Shown piece by piece: positions 23,592 to 34,339 of a DNA stretch of 64,000 nucleotides. Numbering within the stretch: the stretch's first letter is position 1; every line of letters begins with the position of its first letter. Both the position numbers and the translations under genes were made by a program. The stretch is taken from the NCBI GenBank assembly GCA_940337035.1, contig CALNHX010002972.1, forward strand, positions 1 through 64,000. The letters run 5' to 3'. This stretch comes from Agriotes lineatus. Its lineage: Eukaryota; Arthropoda; Insecta; Coleoptera; Elateridae. The notes below the pieces were generated by a model that worked only from the letters and a program-made list of their open reading frames with translations, was not told the DNA's origin and did not search any database.

Positions 23592-23915
23592 GAGAACGAG
23601 GATACTTAAGCAGATTTGGCTTTGTTGCTATTTGTGCACCCATATACTTCCCACGAGTGATACGTGAAGCCATAAAAATAGAAAAACATTCGAATAATAT
23701 AAACAGGGAAGATGGTTTTAAGCGTAGTGAAACGTTGACTCCTGTGATACACGATCTAAATCTAAAGAATTACAACCACTGTGCGTCGTACGGCCACGCC
23801 CCACGGATTACGCTGCACTTGAACGACAAATCAGCGTTACGTAGCTCCGAGCGGCTGGCACAGAGGACTATAAATAGTTCAACACCGACCTTTAGTTCTT
23901 AGTGCGACTTTCCCT

Positions 23916-23950
23916 CTGATGATGCAAGCTTCAAGGTCTTGTGAAACGTT
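23916..23950 (+). ncRNA. Hammerhead-ribozyme-like motif (candidate)
   Basis: CTGATGA, 20 nt with an inner CAAG/CTTG pairing, then GAAACGTT. This is the order of conserved boxes in hammerhead ribozymes (CUGANGA, helix II, GAAA). Helices I and III were not established, so this is a resemblance only. Confidence 0.3.
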
Positions 23951-24127
23951 ATGGGTGCACAAACAGCAACAAATCCAAATCTGCCACGACAACACGAGCC
24001 ACCAAAGAGGATGTCCATCGCGTGGATCCTTGCTTGAGTTCACAAGATGCAAGGTACATTAAGCCAGAGTGCTGGGTGTTTATTCACAAAGACTACGCGG
24101 TCTAAGCCGAAATTCTACGTCTCCGGC

Positions 24128-24694
24128 AAATTCCCCGAATGCAATTGCTCGAAATCAATTGCTTGAAAGTCAAATTCCTCGACAGTAACTTTTCTCGAAA
24201 TACAAGTTCCTCGAACGCAATTTCTCGAAAATGTTTTGCTCGAATTTATGTGGTATTAAATAATGCGTCGATACTAAAATCTTCAAAATTTTTTGTAGTA
24301 AGTGGTCAATGACAGTATTCTATTCTTGTAACAGGAAAGTGATTATCATTGGAATGTAATTACGGGTATTCATAATCAGGATAATGGGTTTGATGTTATT
24401 ACAAATAATGTTAAATAGGTTTTTCTTGGAACACGAAAGTGATTATTATTGGAAAGTAATACATACCTATACCTATTTTTTATTAGTAAAGGTTATAATT
24501 TGTGTTTTTTTTTATGTTTGATATTAACTGATTCTAGTTAAGGCTATTTCACAACTTTATTTTTTCGAGCAACAGATAATCGAGAAATTGCTGTTCGAGA
24601 AACTTGTAATTCGAGCAAAGCCACATTCGAGCAATCACTTTCGAGCAACTGATTTCGAGCAATTCGTTTTCGAGCAATTGCATTCGAGCAATTT
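24128..24694. mobile_element. Foldback element with about 17 CTCGAA-type repeats in its arms
   Basis: The left arm (24128-24247) repeats GCTCGAA variants about eight times at 12-20 bp intervals. The right arm (24565-24694) has about nine in the opposite orientation (TTCGAGC). Both arms start AAATT(G/C)(C)YCGAATGCAATTGC and align as imperfect inverted repeats. The AT-rich middle (24250-24560) has no gene. No target duplication was found. Dense sub-terminal repeats are typical of transposase-binding sites in some DNA transposons; that role is inferred here. Confidence 0.75.
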
Positions 24695-24699
24695 ACTTA

Positions 24700-25760
24700 G
24701 AACCGAAATTCTGCTAAGAAAAATAATTCGAGTAACCGCGAAAGCCTCAAACAGTATGATTCTGCTCCATATTGGAGCATTAATTGTACGTTGTTTGTTG
24801 CAGCATATTTTCTTGTTGTGGTATTTGCTGCATTTAGGATTGGTATAGTTTCTGACAGTATATCGTCTATCTTTCGTTATTAATTTTAGTTGTCTTTAAC
24901 GATTCCTTGGTCTCAACTTTTCTATTTCTGCGGATGCCGCATGCATGTTTTTGTGCTCAGTATAAATCATGTTACATTGACAGAATGAAATTTTCCCAGT
25001 AAATATTATTATTTTTTTCTTTTATAACTCTGTTTTGGTAGTATTTTTCACTCTTTATGTGTTTATAATTTTTGTATACTTTTACTTTTTCTTTATACGT
25101 TTCTTTTATTTCTTGTGTGAACCACGACATTCGGTTCCGTTTAATTGTGTGAAATTTAGTTTCCTCTTCCCGCAGGCTTCATTTTACACTTCGTTTATTT
25201 TTCTTAAATAGTTTTTAATATATTATTATCACGTAGGTACTCAATTACTAGAAATATCCAAATTTTTCTATTGAATTGCTATATCTGGGGTATAGAGATT
25301 AATTATATGCGTCTAAGTATGATATTTTGGAATTTTATGTGTAGGACTTACAACTCTCTTAAGTTAACACAATATTTATTTTAAGGTAATTGATAAATTA
25401 TCATCATACCTTTAAATAATGCACAGCGCTACATGCCGTGTGAAACCGGAAAAAGTTCCAAGGCTTCATTCTTCGGGTTTAATGTTTTCGGGTTTCTGTA
25501 AACAAACTTCCCATTACTTTTAATAGGGATATTATCACAGAAAACAATTACTTATTATGCCTATTGATTGTGTTTTTTAAGCTATGAACACAAGAACATA
25601 TCATTTAATAATAAGGAGGGTTTATTCCTGCTTTACTGAATGGGACCCAGAGTGCCAGAGTCGCCCACACGCTCCCTTTAAATACACTCTTATTGTTTCT
25701 GTGATAATGGTTTACTGTGCAGCAGTGCTACATTTTAAATGTGGCATACGCCACGGGCTA
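24700..25760. other. AT-rich intron sequence
   Basis: No coding signal or repeat ends recognised. Confidence 0.5.
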
Positions 25761-25769
25761 TAGCTAGTA

Positions 25770-25982
25770 TTGAATATATTGCATGAAAAGGGCACACCAC
25801 CGGAACGGATACGTTTGATAATACCGATAAACTGCAATTCACAAACTAGAATAAAGAAAAGTGGACGTGACTACCTCCCTGGACTTTCCCATACTGGAAA
25901 CTGTTCATATCGTCTTTATTCAACAGTCTTTACAACATATCAAAATTTCAACTCGATGACTCACGTCTTCACCGTGATAAGC
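25770..25982 (+). pseudogene. Possible LINE fragment next to the hAT insertion
   Basis: MNILHEKGTPPERIRLI followed by NCNSQTRIKKS resembles the RT stretch between motifs A and B of the LINEs in this window. The match is short and the frame is then lost. The same sequence may continue past the hAT at 27463. Confidence 0.35.
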
Positions 25983-25990
25983 GTTTACAC

Positions 25991-27454
25991 CAGGGGTGGC
26001 GAACCTTTATTCATCTACGTGCCATTTTTCTAAAGAAATGTTTAATGAGGCCATGACGTGCCATCAAACAATCTTCACTTAGTGATTAATGGAGAAAAAA
26101 TAAAACTAAATACTATCAACTGAAAACTCTTTATTTGCAACAACAAAAAATACATCTTGTACAGCAATAGTGACGTTATGTTTTAAATAAAAGAAAAATT
26201 CGTGCGACTTCTGCTGTTGCAAATTAGATGCTAAATAACTTATATTAGCTCCATACTTTGTTACTTTTAGCAGAATGCAAGGTGGACTGGATTCATCTGA
26301 TAAACGGCTTCTAAGCGAGTCTTTAATGTTAGGTATTCATTTCTGAAAATAATGACTCACAAGCATAGGTAGATGAAAATATTATTGTTAAGATAGCAAA
26401 AGCCAGCTTCTTCAGACTGCTAAATGTGTCTGGAATTGAATTCCACGTTTCCATAATTTTGATATTGGAATTTTTACTTATATTACCTGATACATATAGT
26501 CTTTCTATTTCATTTAATTCCAACTACTTCGTTTCGAAAAATTTTTGAATCCATATTGAACCAGACTGGAAATCAATCAGCTGTATTTCAATTTCTTCAA
26601 TTTCCATCCAATCAAATTTGGCCAAGTTCAGTTTATCAAGTGAAGTTACATCAGGATATACCGGGTGTCCGTTCTCAAAGTCGAACATAGGCGATTAACA
26701 TTGTATTGAACGTTTTTGCCGATTCCTGCTCGCCAATTCAACTTACAGGGAAGGTAATGGTATCAATGAAAAGATAAAATTATTACGCATCAACTGATAC
26801 CAATAATAATATTCGATGCGATTTTTATTTTAAAATACTAATTTAAAGCTTGGGAATTTTTAAATATGCCATGCCTTGATTTTCAAGTTCGATAGCATTT
26901 GTCAAAAAAATTGGTAATTAGTTGACGTAAATCAGGTATTTTCTGTCAACGTCTGTTAAAATTATCTACAGAAAAATGAATTATTTCAATGAAGAATGAG
27001 TGAATGCTCTAATGTTAATTGCCTATGTTCGACTTTGAGAATGGACACCCGGTATAATAAATTTCAGTGTTTCCGATAATTATTTGAACTGAGAAAATCT
27101 CGTTGAAAATTCTTTGATTGAAGAATTAATTACCGAATTAAACTCGTCAGTGACTTTTACTTGGTCTGGTTTTTCATGTAAATCCAAATGTCTGGAGATT
27201 TTTTTCAAGTTTGGAAAATACTTGTAGTTTTTGGTAACAATATCGTTACTGAAAACTTGCAGTTTAGCTCGAAAGCATGAATGAGATCTATCATAACAAT
27301 AATTGTTTTATTTGCGCCTTGAAGCTTCATGTTCAATCCATTGTTAAATATAAATTGCTTCGATTAGGTACCTAAATTCCTTAATTACTGCCGTGCCCAA
27401 ATTATTTTGTGGCGTGCCATCAATGGCACGCGTGCCAATGGTTCGCCACCCCTG
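25991..27454 (-). mobile_element. hAT element with transposase remnant and perfect 8-bp duplication
   Basis: Ends CAGGGGTGGCGAACC and GGTTCGCCACCCCTG are a perfect 15-bp inverted repeat. Both sides carry GTTTACAC (25983-25990, 27455-27462). On the minus strand, 26523-26329 reads a 64-codon piece with LAFAILTIIFSSTYACESLFSEMN, the C-terminal hAT dimerisation signature (ACES/LFS). The N-terminal and catalytic parts are largely lost and a MITE (26661-27052) sits inside. This could once have been the autonomous relative of 4202-5138, since both share the end sequence and GGCACGCGTGCC. Confidence 0.93.
26661..27052. mobile_element. MITE nested in the hAT element
   Basis: CCGGGTGTCCGTTCTCAAAG at the left is inverted at the right as CTTTGAGAATGGACACCCGG, with TATA on both sides. 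392 bp, no gene. A degraded relative lies at 29498-29700. Confidence 0.9.
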
Positions 27455-27464
27455 GTTTACACTT

Positions 27465-28620
27465 TCAGTAAATTGCGGGTAAATATAAAGAATGTGTAGT
27501 TCAAAACGTGACCACCGAGCTTCTGTAGATGGCGCCAAGTGGACAAGCCGCCACTGTGCTAGTTTATGTATTATTTTCCTCAAAACGGCTGTAGCACCGA
27601 GGTGAAATTTTCTAAGTACCTGGAAATTATATTTTCTAGGGCATACAAAATCGATTTTTTTATTTTCGCGGAAAAAGATTCTTTGACGCAAAAATATAAC
27701 AACCGTTAGAATAAAAAAATTATTTTTTAAAAATAGAGGGGGAGGAGGCCGGTGCGCTTACATATATCCACGAGTGTAATATTTTTTTGCATATTCATAT
27801 GCTCCATTATGCACTGAGAAATTCAGTGAAAACCCCAGCTACCGATCTTGTTTTGTTTATTAATTAAAGAGGTTTAAATTTTCAAACTTCAAAGCTTCGT
27901 AGAGGGCGCCACAGATAATTCATGAGATTCTTTAAAAAACAGATCGATAGCCCTTTTTGGGGTCTATCAGTGTATGAAGTTTAAACAAATTCCTGTGGGC
28001 AGTTTTTGAGAAATGATTTTTAGAAAATTTACAAAATTTTGAAAATTTGTAATTTAGGCCCCTTAATATTTTTCAAAAGACTTTTTATATCACCTCATGT
28101 TAGCCTTCATATACAATTCAGAAAAAAAAATCAATTGAATCGATTCATCCGTTTTTGAGTAATACGGCGTTAAACTCAAAATTTTCAAAAAATCATAGCG
28201 CCCTTCATTTTAAACCTAGCGAGTTCGGAAAAAACTAACAGATTTGTCTTATGACCCTCTATCCTTATCCGCGATAAAATTTTCAAAATTTTAATCACGA
28301 AAACAGTGATACTAAAAAAACATGCGTAACTTCCGCTTCCGGTTTCGAATTTTTTTGAAAAGCTTATTTTGTCGATGAATTTTCGATACACCCCCGGAGC
28401 AATACTTTCGGCTGTATGAGCGTCACCCACCCACACACCCACACACCCACACACCCACACACCCACACACCCACACACCCACACACAGACAGACATTTTT
28501 TAAAAACCACTTTTTTGGGTTCCTAGATGCCCAAAACGGATATTTCTGTGAAAATCTCGATTTCCAAAATTTTCATGATTCCAAGACTTCCCTATACCTA
28601 TGGGTATGGGAAAGTAATAA
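27465..28620 (-). mobile_element. DINE-1-like element, third family
   Basis: Same plan as the other DINE-like copies, reversed. The end is ACTTCCC with a hairpin (TATACC-TAT-GGGTAT, 28591-28612). It is preceded by GGGTTCCTAGATGCCC, a CAGACAGACA tract attached to an 8-bp minisatellite, and a long AT-rich body with GTTTTTGAGTAATACGG. Its far boundary toward 27465 is uncertain. Minus-strand frames at 27344-27691 and 28185-28496 come from it and are not genes. Confidence 0.6.
28430..28486. repeat. CCCACACA minisatellite
   Basis: About seven tandem 8-bp units of ACCCACAC, followed by ACAGACAGACA. Read in reverse it gives a meaningless WVCGCVGV peptide. Confidence 0.95.
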
Positions 28621-28629
28621 ACGACAACG

Positions 28630-29490
28630 TGGCAGAAGAAGGCTACAGAAATTCGACCGGATGACTCTCTGAGCCATAAACTATTAAATGTGTTATGGAT
28701 ATAGAAAATATGAAAAAATGAAATTCCGCACTAATTACTGAATTAGAGGATGAGATGAATAGCAACTTTTATTACATGAGTTCACAGTATCTGAAGAGCA
28801 ATACAATATGATTTCTTTAAAAGAGATAGCGTACGACAACTGCCATCCATTGAGATGAAAGTTGGAGCAGACACAGATAGAGGCCAAACGGGCAATAATT
28901 TTCAATCATTTTGGTGAAAATAAATAGTGGCAGGAATTTTCTCACATAAATACATCGACATCACTTGGAAGAATACAAACATATCAATTGTCGACGGACA
29001 GCAAAACTGAGATATACAACATGATATAGATATATAATAACTAGAATAACGGAAATTAATACTCTAATATCAATTGTAGTAAAGTCACAAAGAAATCGAG
29101 TCAAGATCTCAGGATATTAGAAATTAGTGTCGGATACTACATACCCATAAATTTATTAAAAATCGCCTTGAAGAATGGAATTCACACATTGATAGAGAAA
29201 GTTCTGACATGTTAATTCTACTTTTAAGAAATCAAACGCTTTTGAAGAGGTGACAAGAAAACTGAATATCGATACTAGCAGAAACTTTACAAATATTCAA
29301 AATCTTTAATAAACAGATTAAATATCTTAAAATGAACAAGACGAAGAGAAAAATATTTATTATTAGCTTTTATACGTAAGGTTAGCTCCCAACTTTAGAC
29401 CCCTCGTACGGCAAAACTGAGAAGAGCAAGTTACCATAGAATAATGAACATCCCTTTTTACTACTAAATTGCCCAATGTCACACACACAT
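28630..29490. other. Degenerate sequence, origin unclear
   Basis: Many stops in all frames. A weak LINE-like flavour (basic residues, a KNGIHTL-type string near 29170) is not enough for a call. Confidence 0.4.
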
Positions 29491-29497
29491 ATATACC

Positions 29498-29700
29498 AGG
29501 TCTTCACTCTCAAAGTTGAACATCGGCAATTAACATTTTGCATTCGAATATTTTGCCGGTATTCCTATACTACACCAGTAAATGTTATAGTAATTGGTAT
29601 CATTTGATATCATTGATACCATTTCTGTTCGTGTGAGTTAAATTGGTGAGCAAGAACTAGCAAAAACGGTGTTACAATGTTAAGTTCGTATGTTTTAGTT
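29498..29700. repeat. Degraded copy of the nested MITE family
   Basis: TCTCAAAGTTGAACATCGGC followed by ATTAACATT matches the left end of 26661-27052 with substitutions. AATGTTAAGTTCGTATGTT near 29675 is the decayed inverted end. Confidence 0.6.
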
Positions 29701-30312
29701 TGAAAATTGAATATACCGAGTGATATTCATATAAGTAATCAGAATTTTTAATTAAAAACTTTTACGCTAGTTTCATGCAACAAGTCAAGTCAACACATTT
29801 TCTATTTTGTATTTGCTTTTTATTAGCTATCTACAATTTTCTTTTGTTTTTAGTTCTACTAACAATACAAACAAATCGTTCCTAATATGTCAGGTTTTGC
29901 GGAAATTAGATTGACAATTGTTTTTATTAAAGTTTTTATGTTTATATCCTGCTGCAGTGTGTTTAACATGTTTCTATCTTCTCGATTTTCTTGTACTGGG
30001 TTTGAGAAGTGTCCGATATCAACTTCCAACAATAATCAGCACACATTTCGTTGTTCCACTTGCTTTGGTAACGTTTTTCAATAATGGAAATGTCTTGATG
30101 AAATCGATCTTCGTACTTATCATTAACATCACCAAGATTGGGGGGCAATAAGTGACAGTTTCTTGATAGTTTTCAGATGTGTATTTCATAGCAAGCTTTG
30201 TATCACTGCCTTAAAAGCATTCCAAGCTATATGTTCTAAGTCGTTTAATGTCTCTAACAGATTAATTTGGTGTTCTAGAAATAATCATTGTTTAATTTTT
30301 GCATCTTTTATA

Positions 30313-30981
30313 CAGTGCTTTCGTAAAGTAGTGAATAAATTCCTTCAAGTAATAACTTTTGGGACAAACGCTGGGGCGCGTCGATTTTGATTTTTATTTG
30401 TGAATTTTTTTAAATAAAATCTATACATACAGGGTCACCCGCGCTGAGATATGACGTCATCGAGGTTTTTTTAAATAACAACCCCCTTTTTTATTACGGA
30501 ATTTGAAAAAAAACTCATATTTTTACTTACGCTAAGCTAATTTTTGAGTATAGGTCACCTGATCAAAAATTTAAAAAAAAATATTAAAATTACAAAATAC
30601 TAAATTTGATTGCAATGATAACTTTAAACAACTAAATGAAATTTTCAAATTGTGCACCGTTGTCTGCCTGACAGTAGTCAAGACGACCGACATGTTTTTT
30701 ATTGATTGCTGTCATTGATAAAAACGTAAAATCATACTTCCTAAAATTAAATTTAATATTTTGCAAATTGCATTATACTCGAAAATCAGTTTAGCGTAAG
30801 TAAAAAAATCGTTCTTTCACTATTCGTAATAAAAAAGGGGTTCCCATTAAAAAAACATCGATGACGTCATACTTTCTAGGCTGGTGACCCTGTATGTATA
30901 GATATTTAAAAAAATGAAATTTTTCCAAAAGTTATTCTTTGAATTTTTAACGAATTTATCCACTAGTTTACGAAAGCACTG
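30313..30981. mobile_element. 669-bp foldback transposon in the pseudogene
   Basis: CAGTGCTTTCGTAAAGTAGTG at the left is inverted at the right, with TA on both sides. The arms remain complementary for about 270 bp, including CATACAGGGTCACC, TATGACGTCATCGA and TTTTTACTTACGCTAA, each with its complement in the other arm. The short central part has no gene. Confidence 0.92.
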
Positions 30982-31589
30982 TATAGTGAAACCTATGTTT
31001 GCAATACTAAATTCTTGGGTTTTCTTTATTCATTGTTTTAATTAAAATTTTCAACAGTCTTAGTTTTGTATGCAATGCGGGTAAAACTATTTTAGCGGGC
31101 TCAACTAGTATCTGATGAATTATGTTATTTTGTTTTCTACCACTGTTTAATAACGTAATGTTAACTTTTACTTCGGTTGTCCCATTCACAAAGGAAACAA
31201 CAATATTTGGTGTATTCAAGTTATAAACCGAGTAGAAGTACTACAACTTTAAGGTCAGCGCTGCTGTATCACTTATATCTTCTGCAATTAATTTTATTCA
31301 AAGACTCTTAATATTTTCACAGGATGTTTTCACCTGAACCACGTGACTATAGGAGCTGAGGAGTAAAAATTTTCTGTGTGCAGCAGATAGCTTTCAGACT
31401 TCGTTCAAAACATAGAATAAAAAAACTTTTATTAAATTAGCAGCATTATTACTTATTACAAATCGAAAGACCCTTTGCGATAATTCTTTCTGACGACTGC
31501 GATACACAAAAATACGTGACTTTGGAGCCAAGAACTTTCATCCTTGTTATTTCGACCCCAATATATCTGTTGGAGTTTTTTAAAAATTC

Positions 31590-32242
31590 AAATATCGAGA
31601 TATCCTTTCGCGGCGACGACCAATCATTAACGTTTTTAGAAGATTGGAGAATCGCATTATGTTCAATGGTAGTGTTGCTGTGCCACCACGTGTAAATGCT
31701 GGTGGCCAGCGTCTTCATGATGATGCTGTTCTATATCTGTGGCCAGGGAATTGGGAGTTAACTTCACCCGCGTGTGGTGTGTTCTAGACCGTGATCAACA
31801 ACAAACCTAACACTACACGCAGGTGCAACATCTGCAAGATACCGATTATCCACTTCGAATAGAGTTTTGTGAATGGTACCTTGCTCATCACGATTTGAAA
31901 GATTCGATTATCTGGACAGACGAAGGTGTTTTTAACGTACACAATGAACACCAATGGAATCATGCAAATCCTCGTGCAGTTAGAATAAGAAATCACCAGC
32001 AACGTTTTATCTTAAATGAATGGGGTGGATTGTTGGGTAACCATCTGGTAAGACATTTCAGTGCAAACTTCCTATTCTGTTATTATGCATATTCATCTCA
32101 TTTTTATTTCTAGGTTATTCACTTTTTGCCAAATCGCTTAAACGGACAAACGTATCTCAATTTTTTCCAACAAGATCTTCCCGAATTGTTAAAGAATATT
32201 CGTCAAAATATGTTATTTATGAATGACGGAGTTGTTAGATGA
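31590..32242 (+). pseudogene. Truncated Tc1-like (DDE) transposase with an apparent intron
   Basis: From about 31600 on the plus strand: RRRPIINVFRRLENRIMFNG, then RVNAGGQRL, SVARELGVNFTRVW (helix-turn-helix), one stop, VQHLQDTDYPLRIEFCEW, SIIWTDEGVFNVHNEHQW (first catalytic Asp), NHL, then after 66 nt VIHFLPNRLNGQTYLNFF, LPELL and LFMNDGVVR (second Asp region). The copy ends with a stop at 32240-32242, so the third acidic residue is missing. It is inserted in reverse inside the pseudogene above. The minus-strand frames at 31449-31718 and 31784-32002 are shadows. Confidence 0.8.
32048..32113 (+). other. Predicted 66-nt intron in the transposase
   Basis: GTAAGA donor and TTTATTTCTAG acceptor. 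Precise removal joins NHL to VIHFLPNRLNGQ, restoring the family alignment. Unspliced, it ends in an in-frame TAG. Confidence 0.7.
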
Positions 32243-32761
32243 GGTTTGTCTTCTTGGGATGCAAAATATTCTTCTTTTTCTGTAGCAACTTGTTCTGCAT
32301 TTGAGACGTTCAGAGGCGTTTAAAATGAGTATTGAACTAGTACTAGCAGATGCCATTAGAACATGCAATTGTCTTCTTATTTTTGCTGGAAACCCGAAGA
32401 TGTGGGTACAGCAAAAGTAGAAGTCCGTCATATGTTCCGTTTGCCTTCGCCAAATCATAGGAACTGCAAACGGCACAGGAGTGCTCTTACCGTTTAACGA
32501 ACTTCTTAGAGTAATGTGAGCAGTTCAAGGCCAAGCTTGTTTAAACATGTCAGACAAAGCCTCTATACATAAAATTTTAGTCTTAAAAGATTTCAGTTTT
32601 ATGTAATTTAAAAGAAATTAATTTTTCGATTTAAATATAAGTTATCATAATGTAAGGAATATAGATTAACTCATTGTGTATTTTTAACAAATTAAGCTAA
32701 TGACAAGAAGTAAACCAATTGTAATTTCTTAAACAATGGGATTTTTTATGTCCAAAACTGG

Positions 32762-32970
32762 TTACGCTGTATGTTCAATATGATCCCCATTTTGTTGGTG
32801 CAAAATTACCAACGTTTGCTCCAAATTGTACACAGCATCGTGTAACATTTCTGGTTGAATTGCACCAATTTGCTTTCTAATACTGTCTGTTACTTCTTGC
32901 AGCGTTGTTGGTCGTGTGCTAACCACAGTCAATAATCCGTTGGGTTAAGATCAGGTGATCTTGGTGGCCA
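32762..32970 (-). pseudogene. C-terminal fragment of a Tc1-like transposase
   Basis: From 32970 downward: WPPRSPDLNPTDY (third catalytic acidic residue region), a stop and a small frameshift, then TTLQEVTDSIRKQIGAI, EMLHDAVYNLEQTL and NGDHIEHTA followed by TAA. This tail layout is normal for the insect transposase family that also includes 31590-32242 and 48703-48985. It is on the opposite strand to its neighbour, so it is not the missing end of that copy in its present orientation. Confidence 0.8.
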
Positions 32971-32979
32971 TGAATTTAT

Positions 32980-34300
32980 AAAATGTCTATTTAAAACAGT
33001 GAACTACAGCAACTTTTGTTTGAAAATTCATTTTATTAAACTTTGAATCGTTTACATTTTATATTTAAGTGAGTTTTATTTTGAGAATAATTATCTAAAA
33101 TAAGATGATTTCGTTCTGACCTGTGTCAATAGTTGTCATTATAACACTATTGTTTTCCATAGATACAATAAATGCCCATTATTTAAGCAATTAGATTTCG
33201 TTTGCCTTTTGTTGTCCGCTTAATTTGTTAAAGGTATAGGAGAATTTAAAGTATACTGTTAACTTTATAATAACCATACGAAATTTTGAATTACAAATAT
33301 GAAGCTTTAACTTTAATAAAAAAGGCGCGCGATTTAAATTTGCATCTGTACTAACCTCAGTATTGCTAGTTAGAAAAGTTTGTTATATATTTACTTTACA
33401 TGTATTTTAATTTAGTTAACTTTGAGCTATATTTTTCTGTTAACATTTTGATACGTTTGCAGGCATTTGCAACATGATGTTGCAAAAAAATCGGAATATT
33501 TGGCATGTCCCCTATTTGCCCAATGATAACCAGTTATAGTAAAGTTAAACTGTTTCAATATGCCCATATTTTGTTATAACTGAACTTAATTTACCTAATT
33601 GTTTTCATTCAAATATGTTTTGGACCAAATTTTTTACTTATAATAAAATTGCAGACATGTAGAAGTGTACGTAGGCACACAACCTTATTTTTATGTTAGA
33701 TAGTTACTGAATTTTCAGTGGCTGTTGTGAGTCTTCTGTTATATTGTCCATTTGACCTTGTTTGGTTCTGCCTGTTTCTCTTTAATGAAAATCACAACGT
33801 TTGAACATCTAACAGTACAATCTACACGAAATTTTAAATAATTTTTCTGTTTGTATTTTATGAATCAATTAACTATGATATAAGTATTGGCTACCTAAAC
33901 TATTGTTTTTAACGTTTAACCTGTAGTATTAGTAAAGCTATGTGTTGCTTCTTGTTCTTCGCGCTAATTATAACGTACTTTGGTGGTTACAAACTCGGAG
34001 ATAATTTATTTTGTATGTTCACCATGGGTTTGTATTTTTCCATTGTGATTTTTATAAGACGTATCTAGTTTTTCTTTGTATTTCATTCTATGCTGTTGTA
34101 TGCTCTATTAGGATGCTATTGTCCAAGGTTTATTTAGTGTTCTAAATGTTTAGTTTTGGTATTGTTCATTCTATAATTACCATACACTATTATTCTTTAT
34201 CGAAGGATATTGGTCAATATCTTGTCCCCATAAATATATTATATTTGTTTTTATTTTGTTTTTACACACATAAGATTATCCGGTCCTTTACAACTTAATG
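32980..34300. other. AT-rich intron sequence
   Basis: No coding signal or repeat end recognised. Confidence 0.5.
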
Positions 34301-34339
34301 GATAGACTCACATTCCAGACTAACTTAAAATTCTCGATT

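Larger units (their letters stand above)
22131..24115. mobile_element. Long-inverted-repeat element interrupted by a LINE
   Basis: GAATTTCGGCTTAGACCGCG at the left is repeated inverted at the right (24096-24115). TA lies outside both ends. The arms are similar for about 100 bp (…CTTAATGTGCCTTGCA and its complement). A second inverted pair, GCAGATTTGGCTTTGTTGC (about 23614) and its complement near 23970, lies inside. Removing the LINE (22246-23591) and one 13-bp duplication leaves a ~626-bp foldback. The right part contains a hammerhead-like motif (23916-23950). Confidence 0.85.
29960..32480 (-). pseudogene. Pseudogene of an uncharacterised arthropod multicopy protein family, split by insertions
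   Basis: Four minus-strand segments are in the right order. 32476-32240: MPFAVPMIWRRQTEHMTDF with DFYFC (an N-proximal Trp/Cys motif). 31219-31007: ILVEPAKIVLPALHTKLRL. 30275-30200: LNDLEHIAWNAFKAVI. 30148-29963: DKYEDRFHQDISIIEKRYQ then ADYCWKL near the C-terminus. From memory, the motifs 'PFAVPM.WREP...DCYFC', 'LPPLHIKLGLMK', 'AW.SF..VV' and 'GERFHQDI...RYQ...ADYCW' belong to one multicopy insect protein family without an assigned function. The middle is gone. A Tc1-like transposase (31590-32242) and a 669-bp foldback (30313-30981) lie between the segments. It is not functional. A domesticated role elsewhere in the genome cannot be judged. Confidence 0.72.

Noticed and set aside
28185..28496. 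Minus-strand 103-codon frame with WVCGCVGV repeats
   Set aside because: It is the 8-bp CCCACACA minisatellite read through; no protein family.
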